From contig CAJUTV010000002.1 of assembly GCA_910589305.1 (NCBI GenBank), positions 124,001 to 188,000 on the forward strand: a DNA stretch of 64,000 nucleotides, given 5' to 3'. Under the pieces are notes generated by a model. That model saw only the letters and a list, made by a program, of their open reading frames with translations. It was not told where the DNA came from and searched no databases. Positions 59,712 through 64,000 of this stretch are shown piece after piece. This DNA is from an uncultured Lachnospira sp. (lineage in GTDB: Bacteria > Bacillota > Clostridia > Lachnospirales > Lachnospiraceae). The translations under genes and the position numbers were made by a program. Positions within the stretch are counted from its first letter, which is position 1. Each line of letters starts with the position of its first letter.

Positions 59712-60836
59712 ATGAGAACTGTTATGCATGTAGCTCAGGCTCCTGGTGGAGTGGAGCGTTATCTTTACACACTGCTTAAGTATATTGATAAGAGTGAATA
59801 TAACAATATTTTGGTTCTTTCTCAGAATTATGACATTCAAAAGTTTAAGAATCTAGCAACGAAAATAGAAATAGTTGAAATGTATCGAGAAATCGGTTTT
59901 TTAAAAGAAATAAAAGCGGTATTCAATATTCGTAAGTTGATTAAAAAATATCATCTAGATGTTGTATATATTCATAGCAGTAAAGCTGGCGTGGTAGCAA
60001 GAATCGCTAATTTAGGATTTAAAAACAAATGTATTTATAATGCTCATGGTTGGGCATTTAATATGAAAATTAGTAAAAGTAAAAAAAAGATATATACATT
60101 AATTGAGAAAATGCTTTCTCCTTTATGTACTAATATTATTTGTATTTCAGATTATGAAAAAGAATCTGCAATTAAAGAAGGTATATGTCGGATTGATAAA
60201 CTCAAAGTTATATATAATGGTATAGATTTTGAGGAGCATAGAACCCAATCAGGGTTAACTAGAACCAATCTAGGTATTCCAGAAGAGGCTTTTGTTGTTG
60301 GGAGCGTAGGAAGGTTAGATAGACAAAAAGCTCCTGATATCTTTGTTAAAGCCGCAAAAAAAATAAAAGAGAAAATACCCAATACATTTTTTGTAATGGT
60401 TGGAAATGGTAATGAACAAGAAGAAATCGTAAAACAAATAAACGAATATGGGTTATCAGAATCGTTCCTTATAACAGGATGGGTCAATAATCCTTTAGAC
60501 TATATTCGTTGTTTTGACGTTGCAATGCTTCTTTCTCGCTGGGAAGGCTTTGGATTGGTATTACCTGAATATATGCTTGAAGGAAAGCCAATTATTGCAA
60601 CAAAGGTAGATGCAATCCCCAATATTATTACAGATGGTATAAATGGTCTGTTAGTAGATATGGATGATTATAGTGCCGCTGCAAATGCTGTAGAAAAAAT
60701 TTATACATCAAATATTGGACGAACTTTAATAGAAAATGGAAAAAAAGGTGTATATGAAAGATTTAATGCACAAAGGCTAGCAAAAGAAACAGAAGCATTA
60801 ATTGAGCAGATGTATAGAGCTAAGAAGGAACTATAA
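59712..60836 (+). CDS. Glycosyltransferase family 4 (EPS cluster)
   Basis: The 374-residue protein has the GT-B fold pattern: an N-terminal acceptor domain starting MHVAQAPGGVERYLYTLLKYI, and a C-terminal nucleotide-sugar domain. The latter has VGSVGRLDRQKAPDIFVKAAK, the strand FDVAMLLSRWEGFGLVLPEYMLEGKPIIATKV and the E-x7-E type motif of retaining GT4 enzymes. It would add one sugar to a lipid-linked repeat unit; the sugar is unknown. The stop overlaps the start of the next gene (TAATG). Confidence 0.9.
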   Translation: MRTVMHVAQAPGGVERYLYTLLKYIDKSEYNNILVLSQNYDIQKFKNLATKIEIVEMYREIGFLKEIKAVFNIRKLIKKYHLDVVYIHSSKAGVVARIANLGFKNKCIYNAHGWAFNMKISKSKKKIYTLIEKMLSPLCTNIICISDYEKESAIKEGICRIDKLKVIYNGIDFEEHRTQSGLTRTNLGIPEEAFVVGSVGRLDRQKAPDIFVKAAKKIKEKIPNTFFVMVGNGNEQEEIVKQINEYGLSESFLITGWVNNPLDYIRCFDVAMLLSRWEGFGLVLPEYMLEGKPIIATKVDAIPNIITDGINGLLVDMDDYSAAANAVEKIYTSNIGRTLIENGKKGVYERFNAQRLAKETEALIEQMYRAKKEL

Positions 60837-61498
60837 TGAAAGTTTTTGAATTGGTAAAAAAGTTTGTATTTAAGCATAAATGTTTATATTCATTAGCAAA
60901 AACTTTAAAAAATCGAAAAAGTGGGAAATGTTGGATTGAGAATAATGGTTATACACGATTAAAGAAAGATATTCAAGGAAAAGATAATTATATAAAAATT
61001 GATAATAGGTGTACCCTATATGATACAACCTTTCGGATTAGAGGAAATAATAACAAAATTATTTTTGAAAACAATTGTTGGGTTGGGGAAAATTGTTCTT
61101 TCTGGATAGAGGGCAATAATATTGAAATTATTGTAGGCGAAGGGAGTACATTTACTCATACGGTGCATTTCTGTGCACAGGAAGATTATTCTAAAATTAT
61201 TATAGGAAAAGATTGTATGTTTTCTAATAATATTATTGTTAGGACTTCCGATTCTCATCCTATATATGATTTAAATACAAATATAAGGATAAATTCTGCT
61301 AAAAATGTAATTTTAGGTGAGCATGTGTGGATTGCACCAAACACTAAGATTATGAAAGGTGCAGTTGTAGGTAATGGGAGCATTATAGGCTCAGATTCGA
61401 TGGTATCTAAAACGATACCAGATAATGTTTTGGCAGTTGGACATCCAGCAGTCGTTGTAAAAGAAAATATAAAATGGACACGTGAAAAAGTGTTTTAA
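60836..61498 (+). CDS. Hexapeptide-repeat acyltransferase (EPS cluster)
   Basis: The 220-residue protein has a left-handed beta-helix acyltransferase core (about 75-210). The repeated hexapeptide-type strands are followed by HVWIAPNTKIMKGAVVGNGSIIGSDSMVSKTIPDNVLAVGHPAVVVKE. The HVWIA histidine and the closing GxPAxxV motif are typical of WbbJ/CysE-like O-acetyltransferases. It probably acetylates a sugar of the polysaccharide; this is inferred from context. It is coupled to the preceding glycosyltransferase gene by overlapping stop and start. Confidence 0.85.
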   Translation: MKVFELVKKFVFKHKCLYSLAKTLKNRKSGKCWIENNGYTRLKKDIQGKDNYIKIDNRCTLYDTTFRIRGNNNKIIFENNCWVGENCSFWIEGNNIEIIVGEGSTFTHTVHFCAQEDYSKIIIGKDCMFSNNIIVRTSDSHPIYDLNTNIRINSAKNVILGEHVWIAPNTKIMKGAVVGNGSIIGSDSMVSKTIPDNVLAVGHPAVVVKENIKWTREKVF

Positions 61499-61538
61499 GA
61501 AGATTTCAAATTTTAAAATATGTATGGTGATTTAGTTT

Positions 61539-62627
61539 ATGAAGAAGATACGAGTGCTTCATTTTGAGTTGGATGAAAATTTAGGAGGAATAGAAACATT
61601 TTTGCTTAATTTATATAAGCAAATTGATAGAGATAACGTGCAGTTTGAATTTGTAACAACAGCAAAAGAGGCTGCTTTAGAAGAACAATTTTTATCATTA
61701 GGAGGAATTATTCATCATGTTTCAGCTCATTCAGATATTATAAATTATTATAAGGATGTAAAAAAGCTGTTGAAAAGTGGAGTGGATGTGGTACACGTCC
61801 ATAAAAATTCAGCAGCTAACATTGTTCCATTATTGTTAAGCAAGCAATGTGGAATGAAAAAAATTTTTGTACATTCTCATAATACTGCACCAAGTATTGG
61901 AGGAGTTTCAAAAATTCTTCATAAAATAAATAAACCTTATTTGAATAAAATAGCTACTAAAAAATTTGCTTGTTCTACACAAGCAGGTAATTGGTTGTTT
62001 TTAAATGATTCTTTTGAGGTTTTGTCCAATGGAATTATTACAGATAATTTTCAATTTGATAATAGTATTAGAGAACGTAAAAGAAAAGAGCTTCAATTAG
62101 ATAAAAATACGATATTAATTGGAAATATTGGAAGATTTACGCCACAGAAAAATCAGAAAAGAGCAGTGGATATATTTGAGGTACTTCATAGTAAACTTAT
62201 GAATACGAAGATGATTCTTGTAGGGAACGGAGAGTTTATGGAGAGTGTTTCAGATTATATTATCAGCAAGAATTTAGAAAAAGATATTTTTCTTTTGGGG
62301 GTAAGATATGATATTCCTGAATTGCTTATGGCAATGGATGCATTCTTAATGCCATCTCTTTATGAGGGACTGCCAATCGTATCAATAGAGGCGCAAGCAG
62401 CAGGGTTGCCAATGTTTTTATCAGATACGATATCACCAGAAACAGAAATTACGGATGCTGTATCGTGGTTTGCTTTGAAAGATAGCAATCAAAAGGTAGC
62501 TGATACAATAACAAAAGTACTTCAAACAAATCAATATAATAGAGCTAAGTTGCTAGAGCAAGTTATTGCCAAAGGTTATGATATGAAAACTACTGCAATA
62601 AAGATGCTAAACTACTATAAAGAATAG
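61539..62627 (+). CDS. Glycosyltransferase family 4, EpsF-like
   Basis: The 362-residue GT-B protein begins RVLHFELDENLGGIETFLLNLYKQI. It contains HVHKNSAANIVPLLLSKQCG and HSHNTAPS in the first domain, and LIGNIGRFTPQKNQKRAVDIFEVLHSK and FLMPSLYEGLPIVSIEAQAAGLPMFLSD in the second. This pattern is that of EpsF-type enzymes of exopolysaccharide clusters. The specific sugar is not predictable. The upstream spacer of 40 nt has no strong ribosome binding site, only GGTGA-like bases. Confidence 0.9.
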   Translation: MKKIRVLHFELDENLGGIETFLLNLYKQIDRDNVQFEFVTTAKEAALEEQFLSLGGIIHHVSAHSDIINYYKDVKKLLKSGVDVVHVHKNSAANIVPLLLSKQCGMKKIFVHSHNTAPSIGGVSKILHKINKPYLNKIATKKFACSTQAGNWLFLNDSFEVLSNGIITDNFQFDNSIRERKRKELQLDKNTILIGNIGRFTPQKNQKRAVDIFEVLHSKLMNTKMILVGNGEFMESVSDYIISKNLEKDIFLLGVRYDIPELLMAMDAFLMPSLYEGLPIVSIEAQAAGLPMFLSDTISPETEITDAVSWFALKDSNQKVADTITKVLQTNQYNRAKLLEQVIAKGYDMKTTAIKMLNYYKE

Positions 62628-62638
62628 AGGGAGTTGTA

Positions 62639-63610
62639 ATGGTTTCTGTAGTAATGGCGACATATAATGGAGAGAAATATATAGAACAACAATTAGAGTC
62701 TATTCGATGTCAAACACAAATACCAGATGAGGTGATTATGTGTGATGATGGTTCAACAGATAAGACAGTAGAGTATATAGAAAAATATATAGAAAAACAT
62801 AAACTATTAAATTGGAAAATTATAAAAAATGAAAAAAATTTAGGGCATTTTGATAATTTTTTTAAGGCTATTTTGTTAGCACAAGGAGATACGATTTATC
62901 TTTCAGATCAGGATGATATTTGGGATTTAAATAAAATTAAAGTAATTGAAAAGTATTATATGCAGAATCCATCAGCAATGATGATTCAATCCAATATGAG
63001 ATTTATTGATGAAAACAGTGATAAGATTGAAATTTCGTACAATTATCATGGGAAGAAAAAAACAAGTGGTTTGATTTTGCTTCAGTGTGAGGATATGTGT
63101 AAATTTGCTGGTTCAGGTTACACAATGAGTTTTAGAAAATTAGTCAAAGAAAAAATATTTGAAAATAAACTAAATAAATGTAAGTCTGTTTATATTTACC
63201 ATGATATTTTACTTGGGTTGATGTCAACCGCTTTGGGTGAATGTTATATGTGTGCTGATATATATGATAGTCACCGTCTGCATGATGCAAATGCAACACA
63301 AACTAAGAAAAAAAGTTATGTTGTAGATAGAACAAAAGAAAAACAATTGACTATACTAAATCAAAGAATACAAGAATTTAATTTAATTATAAAAATAACA
63401 GAAAAAAAGATAGAGTGCTTTGAAAAATATAAATCCTTTGCACAAGATAGAAAAGATTTAATTGAGAAAAGAAAAGTACAAAAAATTTTTCGCTTATTAA
63501 AAAATATAAAGTGTTACTCTTCTAAGTTTGGTCTTGTCACAGATGTTTTGTATGCGTTTAATTTTGAAAAATTCTTGTTATTTGTATATAAGAAATTATG
63601 GATTCCATAG
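62639..63610 (+). CDS. Glycosyltransferase family 2 (EPS cluster)
   Basis: The 323-residue protein has the inverting GT-A fold start MVSVVMATYNGEKYIEQQLESIRCQT. The nucleotide-binding CDDGSTDKT follows, and the DxD-type motif is in IYLSDQDDIW. The QDDIW form is common in rhamnosyl- and related transferases of capsule clusters. The C-terminal third is Lys-rich, with an amphipathic stretch that could touch the membrane. GAGGGAG precedes the ATG. Confidence 0.9.
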   Translation: MVSVVMATYNGEKYIEQQLESIRCQTQIPDEVIMCDDGSTDKTVEYIEKYIEKHKLLNWKIIKNEKNLGHFDNFFKAILLAQGDTIYLSDQDDIWDLNKIKVIEKYYMQNPSAMMIQSNMRFIDENSDKIEISYNYHGKKKTSGLILLQCEDMCKFAGSGYTMSFRKLVKEKIFENKLNKCKSVYIYHDILLGLMSTALGECYMCADIYDSHRLHDANATQTKKKSYVVDRTKEKQLTILNQRIQEFNLIIKITEKKIECFEKYKSFAQDRKDLIEKRKVQKIFRLLKNIKCYSSKFGLVTDVLYAFNFEKFLLFVYKKLWIP

Positions 63611-63637
63611 AACATTATATTGAAAGGAAAGAACGAG

Positions 63638-64000
63638 ATGTACGTATTAATATTTGGGGTATCAGCAGGATTCATATATTGTTCTGAAAAAACACAAAGT
63701 AAATTGCTGAAAAGAATACTAATTATATTAGCATTGTTGATTCCGAGTATATTGGCGGGACTTCGTGATTATTCAATCGGAAATGATGTATTGTTATATG
63801 GAAATAAATGGTTTGAGAGATCATGTATGTATAATTCATTATTTGATTTCTTAGAAAAGGCACAAGAATATAGCGTAGATTTAGGATATGCTACTGTGAA
63901 CTGGTGCGTATCAAGGTTTACAGACAATCCTCATTTCTTTTATTTTGTATATGAACTTTTACAGTTGAGCTTATTATATTTTGCACTTAAACCATTTAAA
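63638..64000 (+). CDS. EpsG-family polysaccharide polymerase, N-terminal part (cut by window end)
   Basis: An open frame of 121 codons runs off the window. It starts MYVLIFGVSAGFIYCSEKTQ, has hydrophobic helices at about 28-42 and 97-117, and contains LAGLRDYSIGNDVLLYGN. This corresponds to the 'LR...GxDxxxY' signature of EpsG-type Wzy polymerases. GAAAGGAAAG lies before the ATG. Its place at the end of a run of glycosyltransferase genes fits a polymerase of the repeat unit. Confidence 0.75.
   Translation, partial: MYVLIFGVSAGFIYCSEKTQSKLLKRILIILALLIPSILAGLRDYSIGNDVLLYGNKWFERSCMYNSLFDFLEKAQEYSVDLGYATVNWCVSRFTDNPHFFYFVYELLQLSLLYFALKPFK

Noticed and set aside
1..64000. tRNA, rRNA, complete insertion sequence, prophage or CRISPR
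   Set aside because: I looked for cloverleaf-type sequences, transposase or phage proteins and spaced repeats, and saw none that could be supported.

Overview
The window is low-GC DNA with almost every gene on the + strand, in Gram-positive Clostridia style. The evidence is PolC, CodY, a Bacillus-type fla/che operon with FliY, CheC, CheD and a sigma-D-like factor, RseP next to the MEP-pathway genes, and strong AGGAGG ribosome binding sites. The flagellar gene order and several small accessory proteins fit a motile member of the Lachnospiraceae (Roseburia/Butyrivibrio/Lachnospira type). The family assignment is inference.

Layout. Positions 1-4240 hold the end of a YifB/ComM ATPase gene, dprA, topA and codY. 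Positions 4460-39374 are one very long motility region: flgB-flgC-fliE-fliF-fliG-fliH-fliI-fliJ-ylxF/motE-fliK-flgD-(TIGR02530-type)-flgE, then a strong terminator and a fresh promoter, flbD-motA-motB-fliL-fliM-fliY-cheY-fliO-fliP-fliQ-fliR-flhB-flhA-flhF-flhG-PilZ-cheB-cheA-cheW-cheC-cheD-(membrane protein)-fliA/sigD-fapA-(basic small protein)-SwrB-like protein. Flagellin, hook-junction proteins and most receptors are not in the window. A small MltG-like membrane protein follows.

Positions 40132-58342 form a housekeeping region: rpsB-tsf, an inserted block (chemoreceptor, deoB, bactofilin), pyrH-frr, then uppS-cdsA-dxr-rseP-ispG-polC. A DUF368 (PopT-type) polyprenyl-phosphate transporter gene follows. 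From 59712 to the end an exopolysaccharide cluster begins: GT4, hexapeptide acyltransferase, GT4, GT2 and a truncated EpsG-type polymerase.

The genes fit together as follows. CodY may link nutrient state to the flagellar operon, because a weak CodY-box match lies just before flgB. The operon builds the basal body, export gate, stator and chemotaxis cascade, with FliY and CheC as two CheY-P phosphatase candidates and a PilZ protein as a c-di-GMP brake. IspG, Dxr and UppS make the undecaprenyl carrier, PopT would recycle it, and the eps genes would use it.

No obvious new protein system is present. The least explained signal is in the short non-coding gaps. I found (a) a four-copy dispersed repeat of about 30 nt with AAGCA...TGCTT ends, (b) a two-copy structured leader that ends at the ribosome binding site of two unrelated genes, (c) a two-copy leader module before fliE and frr, and (d) several 16-19 nt tandem repeat tracts upstream of cheY, fliQ, rseP and the chemoreceptor. 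These were found by eye and need genome-wide searches.
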